Assembly (NCBI RefSeq): GCF_014204975.1
Contig: NZ_JACHMM010000001.1
Span: 3,410,001-3,474,000, forward strand
Length of the DNA: 64,000 nt
DNA from: Jiangella mangrovi
GTDB lineage: Bacteria; Actinomycetota; Actinomycetes; Jiangellales; Jiangellaceae
Direction of reading: 5' to 3'
A program made the position numbers and the translations under genes. The notes below the pieces were generated by a model. It made no database searches, was not told the DNA's origin, and worked only from the letters and a program-made list of their open reading frames with translations. Below, piece by piece: positions 36,431-44,669 of this stretch; positions within the stretch are counted from its first letter, which is position 1; every line of letters starts with the position of its first letter.

Positions 36431-37057
36431 ATGCGCGACGGGCCGGACAGCGGGACCCACGACTACCAGCTGCTGCTGACCGTCATCGCGGGCATCTCGC
36501 TGGCCGCCGCCGCGACGGCGCTGCCGGCGCTGATCGACGGGCCGTGGGACGCGCTGCTGTCGTGGGCGGGGCTGCTGCTGTGGCTGACCGGCGTGGCGGC
36601 GGCCGTCCTCGAGTACCTGGCGGTGCTGTTCGGCTCGCGGTACTACCTGCGCCGCGTCGACCTCGTCGGCACGGTCAGCCTGGTGCTGGTGTTCCTCGCG
36701 CTGGCCGGCATGTTCGCCGTCATCGGCATGGGCGACGCGTGGCTGGCGCCGCAGTGGTTCGTCCTGTTCGCGATCTTCAGTGTGCTGTCCGCGGCCGAGG
36801 CCGAGCACGGCCGCCGGGTCATCGTGCGGCATGCGGTCCGGGCATACGGGGCGGCCGCTGTGCGCGCCTACGTCGTCTCGCTGCGGCAGGTGGCGCTGCT
36901 GATGGCCGGCGTGGCGGGGGCGTCGGTGCTGTTCGCCGCGGTGTGGCCGGACGCGCCGCCCGCGGCCGTGTTCGTCGCGGCGGCGCTGGCGCTGGCGAGC
37001 GTCGTCGTGGCGAACGTGCAGCAGCACCGCATCCGGGTGTCCCTGGCCGAGCGTTGA
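36431..37057 (+). CDS. Hypothetical integral membrane protein
   Basis: About 208 residues with four to six predicted membrane helices (LLLTVIAGISLAAAATALPAL; LLLWLTGVAAAVLEYLAVLF; TVSLVLVFLALAGMFAVIGM; and two near the C-terminus), separated by a short basic loop AEHGRRVIVRHAVRAY. No known family is recognised. The ATG at 36431 is used; a GTG six nt earlier is possible and there is no clear ribosome site. It follows the PucR gene by about 40 bp in the same direction and ends at a strong terminator. Confidence 0.65.
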   Translation: MRDGPDSGTHDYQLLLTVIAGISLAAAATALPALIDGPWDALLSWAGLLLWLTGVAAAVLEYLAVLFGSRYYLRRVDLVGTVSLVLVFLALAGMFAVIGMGDAWLAPQWFVLFAIFSVLSAAEAEHGRRVIVRHAVRAYGAAAVRAYVVSLRQVALLMAGVAGASVLFAAVWPDAPPAAVFVAAALALASVVVANVQQHRIRVSLAER

Positions 37058-37066
37058 GCGCAAAGA

Positions 37067-37114
37067 ACCGGCCACCGGGGCCGCCGCTGCGGACGGCGGC
37101 ACCCGGTGGCCGGT
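37067..37114. terminator. Bidirectional terminator
   Basis: ACCGGCCACCGGG and GCCGCCG pair with CGGCGGC and CCCGGTGGCCGGT around a seven-nt loop, between two convergent genes. Confidence 0.8.
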
Positions 37115-37132
37115 GGGGGTGGGGTGGGACGG

Positions 37133-39496
37133 TCAGTCGGTCGGCAGGTCCGCCGCCAGCGACGCCAGGGCGGCGCTGACCAGGGTGCGGGCACCCGTGT
37201 CGGCGACGTCCTCGGACATCGTGGCGAACCGCTCGAGAGCCCGCTCCGCGCCACGGCCGCTGGCCCGGTCGGCGATGTCCAGCTGCGCCTTCAGCCGCTG
37301 GTGCTCACCCTGGGTCAGGAAGCCGTCGGCCCGGTAGTCCGCGAGCAGTGCACGGGCGTTGTCGTAGCCGGCCTCGACGGAGTCGGCGGACAGCTCGACC
37401 TCGACCGAGTAGGTGGCGCTCGGGTCGGACTCGCTGGTCGCCGTGAGGGTCAGCGTCGCGGTGTCCGACGCGCCCTCGCCCGCGGTGGCGTACGCCCAGA
37501 CCGGCACGCTGTCGCCGGCCGCGGCCGCCTTGACCTCGTACGGCAGGGTCACGTCCCAGCCCTCGCCCTCGACGGAGGAGGAGATCCGGTACACGTCCGA
37601 GCCGTAGATGCCCGTGCCGGCCGTGCCCGTGTTGGTCAGCGGCAGGTTGACCAGCGCGGTCGAGTCGCCGACGGCGTAGGTCGCGGCGTCGCCGAGGTCG
37701 GCGCCCCGCTCGTACGTGTCGGTCGCCTCGGTGTGCCGCACCGCGACGTCGTAGAACAGCTCGCCCTCGTCGTCCCGGTAGGTGTCCAGGATGTAGAAGT
37801 GCAGCTTGTTCGGGGCGTCGAGGTACTCGTCGTCGCTGCCGGACGCGGTGCCGGCGTGGAACGTCGCGTCGTCGAGCTGGCGCGGGTCACCCTTCACCAC
37901 GGGGACCGGCTCGCCACCGGCCTCGGTCGCGTTGCCCGGCCGGTAGAAATCGATCCGGCCGATGTCGTTCGGGTTGGCGTCGACCAGCCACGCGCGCGGC
38001 GAGCCGCTGTTGCGGGCCTGGCCGATGAGCACACCGTGGCCGGCGACGAACGAGTCGTTGCCGACCCGCTCGACGACCTCGACGTTGAACTGGTTCCAGG
38101 CCGTCGTGACCGGGGTGCAGAAGAACGGGTCGTTCGTACGGGCCTGGCAGGCGCCCTGGACGAACGGCTGGGACAGCTGGATGTTCAGGCCGACCATGTC
38201 GCCGTCGGGCACGTACTCGCGGCCCTTGATCGGCATGGTGAGCACACCCTGCTGGGCGATGGCGGCGCTCGTGACGCTGGTGAACTCGTCCGCCTTGACG
38301 ACACCGAGGCGGCCCTGGCCGGTGGTCTTGAAGTACAGCGTGTGGTGCGGGCCGAGCGCCGAGCCGCCGGCGTTCGGGACCTGCCAGCGGTTGTGCGTAC
38401 CGCCGGGGCCGTTGAACGAGCCGCGGCTCATCATCTCCCAGTAGGCGGTGCCGGCTCGGCCGCTGCCCGGGTCGAACGGGTTGTTGTAGTTGTCCGGCAG
38501 GCCGCGCAGGTGGCTGAACTCGTGCGCGAAGACGCTGAGGCCGGAGTTCTCCGCCTGGGTCGAGGTGCCGCCACCGGCGTTCGGCCAGTGGTTGGCGGCG
38601 GCCGCCCACGAGCTCCACGGCACGTAGCGGGTGGGGACGGCGTTGGGGATCGGGTTGCCAGCCGCGTTGAGGACGGGGCCCTCAGTGGCGCCGGGCGGGC
38701 CGAACTCGGGCGTGACGTCCGCGGGGGTGCGGAACATCATCTCGCCGAACTCCTGCCAGGTCGACGTCTCGTCGTGGCCGGCCGTCACGTAGAAGCCGTT
38801 GTCGAAGCCGCACAGGCCGGTGCCCTCGCAGCCGATGTCGGCCCGCCAGAGCGCGCCGCCGTCACGCCGGACGTCCTTGTTACAGGTGTCGCCGGCCGGG
38901 CAGATCGAGTTCGGCCCGGTGACCGGGGCATTGGACTGCGCGCCGTACTCGTGCAGCTTCCCCGGCAGGGTGTACGGCCCGAAGACGTCGACGGTGACGC
39001 CGATGCGGCCGTGGCTGGTCTCCATCCAGTAGCCGTGCAGCGTCTGGCCCTGGTTGAACTCGTTCGGCACCGCGTAATAGTCGTAGAACCACTGGTTGAC
39101 GTCTTCCAGCATCACCGGCTCCCAGCCGGGAAGCGGGTTGCCGAACGCGTGCGACTGCGCCGCCTGGGTGATCAGGAACGGCTGGTCCACGTAGTCGAGC
39201 AGGATGATCGCGGTGTGGTACTGGCTCTCCGAGCCCTGGCTGGTGGTGTCCTGGTTCCACGCGTCCGGGCGGACCTGCGTGTAGTCGTCCCAGGTCATCT
39301 CGGCCTGGTCCTCCCAGACCTGCTGGTCCACCGGGACGATGGGGCCGGTGCCGGCGTCCTCGGCCACACCGTTCTCGGCGTTGGCCGACACGACCCCCGC
39401 CGATGCCGAGAGGCCGATCGCGGCCACGCCGACGATCGCTCTCGCCCGCCAGGCCCTCCCGCGACTCGCGGGCCGCCGTTCTGTACTCGCCGTCAC
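37133..39496 (-). CDS. Secreted M6-family metalloprotease 4
   Basis: 787 residues, the largest of the four. The signal peptide is arginine-rich and ends near VVSANA. Zinc motif HEFSHLRGLPDN with first His at about residue 325, the standard HExxHxxGxxD spacing shared with protease 1 and not with 2 and 3. The N-terminal VDQQVWEDQAEMTWDDY block is a diverged form of the family block. Beyond the Ig-like module there is an extra C-terminal helical segment (YDNARALLADYRADGFLTQGE) not seen in the others, like the small helical repeats that follow FIVAR-type modules. GTG start with GGAGGG five nt away. Opposite strand to proteases 1-3. Confidence 0.85.
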   Translation of the reverse strand: MTASTERRPASRGRAWRARAIVGVAAIGLSASAGVVSANAENGVAEDAGTGPIVPVDQQVWEDQAEMTWDDYTQVRPDAWNQDTTSQGSESQYHTAIILLDYVDQPFLITQAAQSHAFGNPLPGWEPVMLEDVNQWFYDYYAVPNEFNQGQTLHGYWMETSHGRIGVTVDVFGPYTLPGKLHEYGAQSNAPVTGPNSICPAGDTCNKDVRRDGGALWRADIGCEGTGLCGFDNGFYVTAGHDETSTWQEFGEMMFRTPADVTPEFGPPGATEGPVLNAAGNPIPNAVPTRYVPWSSWAAAANHWPNAGGGTSTQAENSGLSVFAHEFSHLRGLPDNYNNPFDPGSGRAGTAYWEMMSRGSFNGPGGTHNRWQVPNAGGSALGPHHTLYFKTTGQGRLGVVKADEFTSVTSAAIAQQGVLTMPIKGREYVPDGDMVGLNIQLSQPFVQGACQARTNDPFFCTPVTTAWNQFNVEVVERVGNDSFVAGHGVLIGQARNSGSPRAWLVDANPNDIGRIDFYRPGNATEAGGEPVPVVKGDPRQLDDATFHAGTASGSDDEYLDAPNKLHFYILDTYRDDEGELFYDVAVRHTEATDTYERGADLGDAATYAVGDSTALVNLPLTNTGTAGTGIYGSDVYRISSSVEGEGWDVTLPYEVKAAAAGDSVPVWAYATAGEGASDTATLTLTATSESDPSATYSVEVELSADSVEAGYDNARALLADYRADGFLTQGEHQRLKAQLDIADRASGRGAERALERFATMSEDVADTGARTLVSAALASLAADLPTD

Positions 39497-39541
39497 TGAT
39501 GCCCTCCCAAGATTCGACGCCAGGCCGCAGACATGCGGCCG

Positions 39542-39584
39542 GTCCGGTGACCGTAGGCCGGGTGAAGGCCCACGGTCACCGGAC
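39542..39584 (-). terminator. Terminator of the S8 protease gene
   Basis: GTCCGGTGACCGT pairs exactly with ACGGTCACCGGAC around a 17-nt loop, about 50 bp beyond the S8 stop and upstream of the M6 protease 4 start. Confidence 0.7.
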
Positions 39585-39591
39585 AGGTGCA

Positions 39592-39624
39592 TGGACATCT
39601 GCCGCTTTACTTGGACATCTGTCG
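39592..39624. promoter_or_regulatory. Tandem direct repeats before M6 protease 4
   Basis: TGGACATCTGCCG (39592-39604) and TGGACATCTGTCG (39612-39624) are spaced exactly 20 bp apart, about two helical turns. A related CCGACATCTGTCC lies at 41901-41913, upstream of the S8 gene. Candidate activator or repressor site shared by the two protease genes. Confidence 0.5.
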
Positions 39625-39635
39625 ATAGCGCCGGA

Positions 39636-41747
39636 TCAGTCGTTCCGGCCGCGGTTGAACAGCGTGAACACGTCCGTTTCCTCGGTGTTGCCGTTGGCGT
39701 CCACCGAGCGGAACTCGACGGTGTGCTCGCCGTAGGCGCGGATCCGGAACGGCGCCGTGTACGTCGTCCAGGCGCCGCCGTCGATCCGGTACTCCGTCTT
39801 CGCCACGCCGGAGCCCCACGAGTCGTCGGCCGCCAGCGTCACCGTCGGGTTGGTGTACTGGCCGTCACGGTCCGGACGCTGGTTCAGGTCGTGCTCCGTC
39901 GTGGGCGCGTCGACCTCGATGGAGGCCAGCGCCGCCTGCACGTTCGGCAGCGGGCCGATGTTCTCGTGCGTGTTGGTGGTCTGCGGCGTACCGGTGGCCC
40001 GCAGCAGGTCGTTGATCTGCGCCGTCGTCCACGGGCCCAGGCCGACCGACTTCACGTAGGACTGCACGGCGACGACCGCGTTGGTGACGATCGGGCCGGC
40101 GCCGGAGGTGCCGCTGAACGAGCGCGAGTACGCCCGGTTGGGGTCGTTGCCCAGCTCGGCGCAGAACACGTTGCAGTAGCCCGTGGTGTAGATGTCCTGG
40201 CCCCAGGCGTGCAGGTCGAAGCGCTGCCCGTAGTTCGAGAAGCTCAGCCGCGACCGTGCCGGGTTGGCCGGGCGCAGACCACTGGCGCCGGCGCCGGCGA
40301 AGATCGAGCCGGAGTGCTGCACGGCCGGGTCGAACCACTTGATCCCGTTGCGCACGTACATCGGGTCGTCGGTGTTCGTGTTGCCGTTGCCGCCGGTGAG
40401 CACCACGTTGGCGCCCATGGCCGTCAGCACCTGGTTGGCCTCGAAGACCGCCGGGATCCACTCCAGCGGCGCGTACCGGCTGCCGCCCAGCGGGCTGGAG
40501 GTCTGCTGCTCGAGGATCAGCGCGTCACCGGGCTGGACGAACGGCTGGCCGTTCTCGTCCTTGATGGTGGCGAGGAACGCCAGCGCCGGGCCCGGCCGCC
40601 ACGGCATGCTGCCGTTGGGCAGCAGCTCGCTCGGCGAGATGCCGTACATCTCGACGTCCGGCACGCCGCCGGTGACGCCGTAGCCGTTGTCCTTGGCCAT
40701 GATCTCGCCGAAGACCGCGGTGCCGTGGTCGTCGCCGAAGCCGGTGTAGGGGACGAACCGGCCCTGGCCGACGTCGCTGGAGTCGTCCAGCTGCAGGTCC
40801 TCGTGGAACGGGTTCCAGTCGTACTCGAGGTCGATGACCTTGATGCCGGCGCCGCGGACCCGCGGGTCCTTGCGGACCTCCTCGATGTTGATGCCGTTGT
40901 GGGTGTCGACCGGGCGCAGGTAGCCCTGCAGCGGGCTGAAGTCGGGCGTCGGCTCGGCGGGCGGCGGGGCCGGCTCCGGCGACGGGTAGGCGTAGACGAC
41001 CTCGGGCAGCGCCGACAGCTCCGCCAGGACGGCGTCGGCGTCGGTCCCGGCCGGCAGCATCACCGTGTACCAGGAGGCGAGGTCCGGCACCGGCGCGGCC
41101 GAGCGGGCCTGCGCGAGGCTGGTGGCGGCGGCTAGCTCGGGCAGATCGGCGGCCTCGACGAACGGAATGAGAGCGCTCACATCGTGCCGGTCGAGGACGT
41201 CGCGGACGGCGTCCAGGTTCTCGCCGGCGGCGCTGCGCAGCGTCGCCTCGCTGGCGCCGCGGACCCGGTAGTCCTCGGTGAACTTGATCTCCAGGCTGAC
41301 CTCCGGCAGGACCTCGCCGGCCCCGTCGATCGTGCCGCCGTCGGTGTCGGCCGACACCTCGAGGGCGGTGGTCGCGGCGCTCAGGTCGCCCTCGGCGGCC
41401 AGCGCCTGCTTGTCGACGTGCACGGTGAGGTCGTCGGCGCCGTCGCCGTCGGCGTCGGCCACGTGGCTGATCACCACGCCGGCCTCGGTCCGGGCGGGCG
41501 TGACGCCGTCGCCGACGGTGACGCTGGCGGGGTCGATGTCGGCGGCGTCGACGGCCGGGGAGCCGTGCACCGTCACCGGGATGAGGCCGGGGCCGGCCAG
41601 GTTGACGTGTCCGGTGAAGCCGACGGTGACGTCGACCTCGGCGTCGGACTGATCGGACGGCCCGGCCTGTGCGGGCGGGGCCAGGAACGCGTAGCCGGCC
41701 ACCGCGAGGGTGCCGAGCGCCGCGCCCAGTCTCAGGCGTCGTGTCAT
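39636..41747 (-). CDS. Secreted S8 (subtilisin-like) serine protease
   Basis: 703 residues with a Sec signal peptide ending PPAQAG. The catalytic triad is visible: Asp306 in VIDLEYDW, His341 in DDHGTAVFGE and Ser548 in SGTSGAGP, with the oxyanion Asn probably in GGNGNTN. An N-terminal ~270-residue region includes a cohesin/dockerin-like acidic stretch (DADGDGADDLTVHVD) and a propeptide-like segment; the C-terminal 90 residues are an Ig-like/bacterial-specific module (DSWGSGVAKTEYRIDGGAW). It would digest proteins outside the cell along with the four M6 enzymes. Confidence 0.85.
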   Translation of the reverse strand: MTRRLRLGAALGTLAVAGYAFLAPPAQAGPSDQSDAEVDVTVGFTGHVNLAGPGLIPVTVHGSPAVDAADIDPASVTVGDGVTPARTEAGVVISHVADADGDGADDLTVHVDKQALAAEGDLSAATTALEVSADTDGGTIDGAGEVLPEVSLEIKFTEDYRVRGASEATLRSAAGENLDAVRDVLDRHDVSALIPFVEAADLPELAAATSLAQARSAAPVPDLASWYTVMLPAGTDADAVLAELSALPEVVYAYPSPEPAPPPAEPTPDFSPLQGYLRPVDTHNGINIEEVRKDPRVRGAGIKVIDLEYDWNPFHEDLQLDDSSDVGQGRFVPYTGFGDDHGTAVFGEIMAKDNGYGVTGGVPDVEMYGISPSELLPNGSMPWRPGPALAFLATIKDENGQPFVQPGDALILEQQTSSPLGGSRYAPLEWIPAVFEANQVLTAMGANVVLTGGNGNTNTDDPMYVRNGIKWFDPAVQHSGSIFAGAGASGLRPANPARSRLSFSNYGQRFDLHAWGQDIYTTGYCNVFCAELGNDPNRAYSRSFSGTSGAGPIVTNAVVAVQSYVKSVGLGPWTTAQINDLLRATGTPQTTNTHENIGPLPNVQAALASIEVDAPTTEHDLNQRPDRDGQYTNPTVTLAADDSWGSGVAKTEYRIDGGAWTTYTAPFRIRAYGEHTVEFRSVDANGNTEETDVFTLFNRGRND

Positions 41748-41900
41748 GGGGTCTGGTCTCCTTGTCGCCGCGGGAACGAGCGAAGGACACGTCCGGGCAA
41801 AGTCGTGCCATCCGGCATGACTGGACGTGATGACGCCCGAACATAGGGAAACCGGGATGAATGGTCACCGGGCATGTGTCTGAAACCCCGCGCTGCCCGG

Positions 41901-41950
41901 CCGACATCTGTCCTAGCTGGGGTTCGGGCCGGTCGATGAGAGCAGTCTCA
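41901..41950. promoter_or_regulatory. Candidate regulatory sites in the S8/secreted-protein divergent region
   Basis: The 293-bp region 41748-42040 contains CCGACATCTGTCC (41901-41913), matching the repeats before M6 protease 4, and TGAGA-GCAG-TCTCA (41937-41950), a LacI-operator-like inverted repeat. No promoter boxes are convincing. Confidence 0.4.
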
Positions 41951-42040
41951 CTCCCACCTCACCCAGTCCTGTGTACGGGTCCGGGACCGTGAATCGCAGA
42001 GAGTCGGCCGCCGGCCGGCCTACTGCGAAGGGAACAGCCC

Positions 42041-42535
42041 ATGAAGCGCACCGCTCTCGTCATCGCGGCCGCACTGTGTGCCACGCTGCTCGGCGCGGTC
42101 CCCGCCCAGGCCGAGGAGCGCACCTGCCGCGGCACCATCGGCGCGGTCACCGTCGACAACCTGCGGGTCCCGAGCAACGCCACCTGCACGCTCGAGGGCA
42201 CCCGCGTCAAGGGGACCATCAAGGTCGAGCGCAACGCGACGCTGGTCGCCACCAGCGTGCGCGTCAACGGCAACGTCCAGGCCGAGAACCACAAGCACGT
42301 CACGCTGACCAAGTCGACCGTCGGCGGCAGCGTCCAGCTCGAGCAGGGCAAGACGGCCACCGTCACGTCGAACAGCGTCAAGGGCGACGTGCAGTCGTTC
42401 ACCAACCGCGGTAAGCAGACCATCTCGTCGAACCGCATCGACGGCAACCTGCAGTGCAAGTCCAACGTGCCCGCGCCGACCGGCAGCCGCAACGTCGTGC
42501 AGGGCAACAAGGAAGACCAGTGCCGGCGGCTCTGA
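42041..42535 (+). CDS. Secreted repetitive beta-solenoid-like protein
   Basis: 164 residues with a clear signal peptide (cut near PAQAEE). The mature protein is a run of short strands with alternating V/T/N/G residues at about 20-residue period (VKGTIKVERNATL, VNGNVQAEN, VGGSVQLEQ, VKGDVQSF, IDGNLQC), resembling a small right-handed beta-helix or bactofilin-like surface protein. Four Cys (TCRGT, TCTLEG, LQCKS, DQCRRL) could form two disulfides. GAAGGGAA precedes the ATG. No function can be assigned; adjacency to secreted proteases suggests an extracellular or cell-wall location. Confidence 0.7.
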   Translation: MKRTALVIAAALCATLLGAVPAQAEERTCRGTIGAVTVDNLRVPSNATCTLEGTRVKGTIKVERNATLVATSVRVNGNVQAENHKHVTLTKSTVGGSVQLEQGKTATVTSNSVKGDVQSFTNRGKQTISSNRIDGNLQCKSNVPAPTGSRNVVQGNKEDQCRRL

Positions 42536-42607
42536 TCTCGTAGCCGCCCGGCACGGGCCGGCCGTCGGGCCGGCATCGGCCGGCCGCCCGGCATCGGCCG
42601 GCCGACA

Positions 42608-42650
42608 GGCGCCGCGGAGTCCGTGACCAGCGAGCGGACCCCGCGGCGCC
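42608..42650. terminator. Terminator between convergent genes
   Basis: GGCGCCGCGG and GTCCG pair with CGGAC and CCGCGGCGCC, with one mismatched position and an 11-nt loop. Just upstream, GCATCGGCCGGCCG occurs twice as a short direct repeat. Confidence 0.65.
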
Positions 42651-42665
42651 GTCCTGAGCGCACGG

Positions 42666-43103
42666 TCAGGCGACGGTGCGGGCGCGCAGGTCGAACGATC
42701 CGGTGTCGATGCCCCACGCCAGGACACGGCGGGCGCGGATCCGGATCCACGCGGTGTCGAACGGCATGACGCCGGTGATCCGGGCGCCGAGCTCCTCGCC
42801 GCCCGCGGCGAACGTCTCGGCCGTGCCGCGGATCTCGATGCCGCGCGGCTCCCAGGGATCGACCCCGGCGAGGTCGTCGACGACGTAGGCGACCTCCGGG
42901 TGCGCCCGGGCGTCGTGGAACTTGCGGCTGGCGCCGAAGTTCGTGCCCGCGTGACCGGCTACGACGACGGCGTCGGCCTCGGGGTCGTAGAAGACGCCGA
43001 CCGGCGCGATGTGCGGCGCACCATCCGGCCCGACGGTGGCCAGCCGGGCGAGCGACTGGCTGGCCAGATACGCGAGCTCGGCCTCGGTGAAGATGTTCGA
43101 CAT
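42666..43103 (-). CDS. Pyridoxamine 5'-phosphate oxidase-like (PPOX) flavin/F420-binding protein
   Basis: 145 residues with the split-barrel pattern: ARLATVGPDGAPHIAPVGVFYD, VVAGHAGTNFGASRKFHD, VAYVVDDLAGVDPWEPRGIEIRG separated by short loops. Relatives of this length in actinobacteria bind FMN or F420 and reduce unknown substrates. It is divergent from an XRE-type regulator with a 123-bp gap, so the regulator may control it. Confidence 0.8.
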   Translation of the reverse strand: MSNIFTEAELAYLASQSLARLATVGPDGAPHIAPVGVFYDPEADAVVVAGHAGTNFGASRKFHDARAHPEVAYVVDDLAGVDPWEPRGIEIRGTAETFAAGGEELGARITGVMPFDTAWIRIRARRVLAWGIDTGSFDLRARTVA

Positions 43104-43226
43104 GGCATCGATGCTGGTCGACGCCGGTCTCGCGAGGGTAGGCCGCGCTGATGCCAGCCCTGCCGGGGCCACCCTCGATCGCGCGATCCACGTGCTCGTC
43201 GCGGATACGGCGGTAGCCTGGGCAGG

Positions 43227-44099
43227 GTGAGCGACAACGAGCTCGGCGCGTTCCTGCGCTCGCGGCGCGATGCCATCACCCCGGCCGAGGTGGGGCTCCC
43301 CGCCGGCCCGCGGCGCCGCGCGCCCGGGCTGCGCCGCGCCGAGCTCGCCACCCTCGCCGGCGTCAGCGTCGACTACCTCACCCGCCTCGAGCAGGGCCGC
43401 GACCGGCACCCGTCCGCCCAGGTGCTCGCCGCGCTCGCCGAGGCTCTGCAGCTGTCCGCGACCGAACGGGTGCTGCTGCGCAACCTCGCCAAGACCACCA
43501 GCGGCGACTTCTACTGCCCGGCCATCGAGTCGCCGCCGGCCACCGCCGTCCGCCCGACGGTGCGAGCGTTGCTGTCGCGGCTCGAACCGGCGCCGGCCGT
43601 GCTGGTCAACCGCCTCGGCGACGCGCTGGCATGGACGACGGGATACGAGCTGCTCGCCGAGCCGCTGGGGCTGCTCGCCGGCGACGCGCCGAACCTGGTC
43701 CGCTACCACTTCACCGACCCCCGCGCACGCGCCACCTACCCCGAGTGGCACCTGGTGGCCGACGCGCTGGTGGCGAACCTCAAGCTCGACTCCGGCCCCG
43801 ACGACCAGCACCTCGCCGCGCTGGCCGACGAGCTGACGGTGCTCGCCGGGGCCGCGTTCGCCTCCCGCTGGACGGCGCCGGCGACGACGGTGGCGGCGGG
43901 CGTCGGCGTGCGGGCGGGGGTCGAGCGCGTGGTGCACCCCGAGGCCGGTGAGCTGCGGCTGGCGTTCGAGACCCTCGACCTCTCCGACGGCGACCACCAG
44001 CGGATCCTCGTCTATCTGCCCGGCGACGAGGCGACCTCCGGGGCGCTGGACCGGCTGACCGGCCTGCGCCCGGGTTCGCTGCACGCCGTCGCCGGCTGA
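43227..44099 (+). CDS. XRE-family regulator with MmyB-like C-terminal domain
   Basis: 290 residues. The N-terminal helix-turn-helix (RRAELATLAGVSVDYLTRLEQGRD, here in two parts: LRRAELATLAGVSVDYL and TRLEQGRDRHPS) is followed by the MmyB-like ligand-binding domain (LVNRLGDALAWTTGYELLA, VRYHFTDPRARATYPEW, LRLAFETLDLSDGDHQRILVY). Such proteins often sit beside oxidoreductases and respond to fatty-acid-like or other small ligands. GTG start seven nt after TAGCCT, a leaderless pattern. Likely controls the divergent PPOX gene. Confidence 0.85.
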   Translation: MSDNELGAFLRSRRDAITPAEVGLPAGPRRRAPGLRRAELATLAGVSVDYLTRLEQGRDRHPSAQVLAALAEALQLSATERVLLRNLAKTTSGDFYCPAIESPPATAVRPTVRALLSRLEPAPAVLVNRLGDALAWTTGYELLAEPLGLLAGDAPNLVRYHFTDPRARATYPEWHLVADALVANLKLDSGPDDQHLAALADELTVLAGAAFASRWTAPATTVAAGVGVRAGVERVVHPEAGELRLAFETLDLSDGDHQRILVYLPGDEATSGALDRLTGLRPGSLHAVAG

Positions 44100-44111
44100 C
44101 CGCCCGCCCGG

Positions 44112-44165
44112 AAGTTGATCGTGGCGAACGTGTGCCGTTGCCGGGCGATCTCCAAGATCAACGTT
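44112..44165. repeat. Dispersed palindromic element, copy 2
   Basis: AAGTTGATCGTGGCGAACG (44112-44130) pairs imperfectly with CGATCTCCAAGATCAACGTT, around a loop with GTTGCCGGG. It shares the GTTGATC arm and GTTGCCGG loop with the element at 6040-6100. Confidence 0.5.
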
Positions 44166-44280
44166 GGACGGCGTGCGCGTGGGGTGGCGCGCGGTGCGGG
44201 GACGGGCGGCGGGCGGGATGAGGCGGTGTGACGGGGGCGAGCGCCGGAGCATCTGCGACGTTCTGCTGGAGTCGGTCCGG

Positions 44281-44371
44281 AACGGTGTGAGTCTGCTGCG
44301 ACATCCGGGTGGCATTGCTGTCGTCCTGGCGACAGTGATGCCACACAGTCGCTGCAGCAAGCTCACACGTT
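44281..44371. repeat. Long imperfect hairpin in a 299-bp intergenic gap
   Basis: Successive paired blocks GTGTGAG, TGCTGC, GTGGCAT and CTGTCG pair with CGACAG, ATGCCAC, GCAGCA and CTCACAC, forming a ~90-nt stem-loop with a six-nt apex. It lies between convergent gene ends (44099 and 44399), so it could end both transcripts, but its length and internal bulges also resemble a structured RNA or MITE. No gene is supported in the gap. Confidence 0.55.
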
Positions 44372-44398
44372 CGGGGGGGCATGGACGGACGGGGAGCT

Positions 44399-44614
44399 TC
44401 AGTGGCGTTCGTTGCCGCGCCGATAGTTGCCGGTCGCCTTGGCCAGGAGGAGCTGGGCCGCGCGCTCGTCGGCGGCCAGCTCGAGCGCGGTGGCCAGCCG
44501 ATCGGCGTCGCGGCCGGCGACGGTGACGACGACCCGGCCGGCGCGGCTGATGCGGACCAGGCCGGACTTCGTGACCTGGTAGTCGAACGGGTCCTCGGCC
44601 AGCGGGTCACTCAT
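44399..44614 (-). CDS. Small conserved-looking hypothetical protein
   Basis: 71 residues: an N-terminal FDYQVTKSGLVRISRAGRV, a VVVTVAGRDADRLATALE strand-helix, and a basic tail NYRRGNERH. The pattern looks like a small single-domain actinobacterial protein found near toxin-antitoxin loci, but no named family is recognised. The start is 55 bp from the divergent antitoxin start, so the palindrome between them may serve both. Confidence 0.6.
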   Translation of the reverse strand: MSDPLAEDPFDYQVTKSGLVRISRAGRVVVTVAGRDADRLATALELAADERAAQLLLAKATGNYRRGNERH

Positions 44615-44636
44615 GCCACTACGGTACGGGCCCCGA

Positions 44637-44662
44637 ATGTGAACACATTTGTGTGATACATT
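44637..44662. promoter_or_regulatory. Promoter and autoregulatory operator of the toxin-antitoxin pair
   Basis: ACACA-TT-TGTGT (44643-44654) inside a larger near-palindrome beginning ATGT and ending ACAT. TACATT (44657-44662) lies seven nt before the antitoxin ATG, so the transcript is probably leaderless and the -10 box overlaps the operator edge, as expected for autorepression by antitoxin. Confidence 0.6.
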
Positions 44663-44669
44663 TGGTTGC

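Noticed and set aside
41168-41185. GAGAGCGCTC sequence resembling a LacI operator
   Set aside because: It lies inside the S8 protease coding sequence, is not fully symmetrical, and codes for normal residues.
44164-44526. Plus-strand frame in the 44.1-44.5 kb gap
   Set aside because: Arg/Gly-rich, crosses the long hairpin and the antisense of the small minus-strand gene; no ribosome site or domain.
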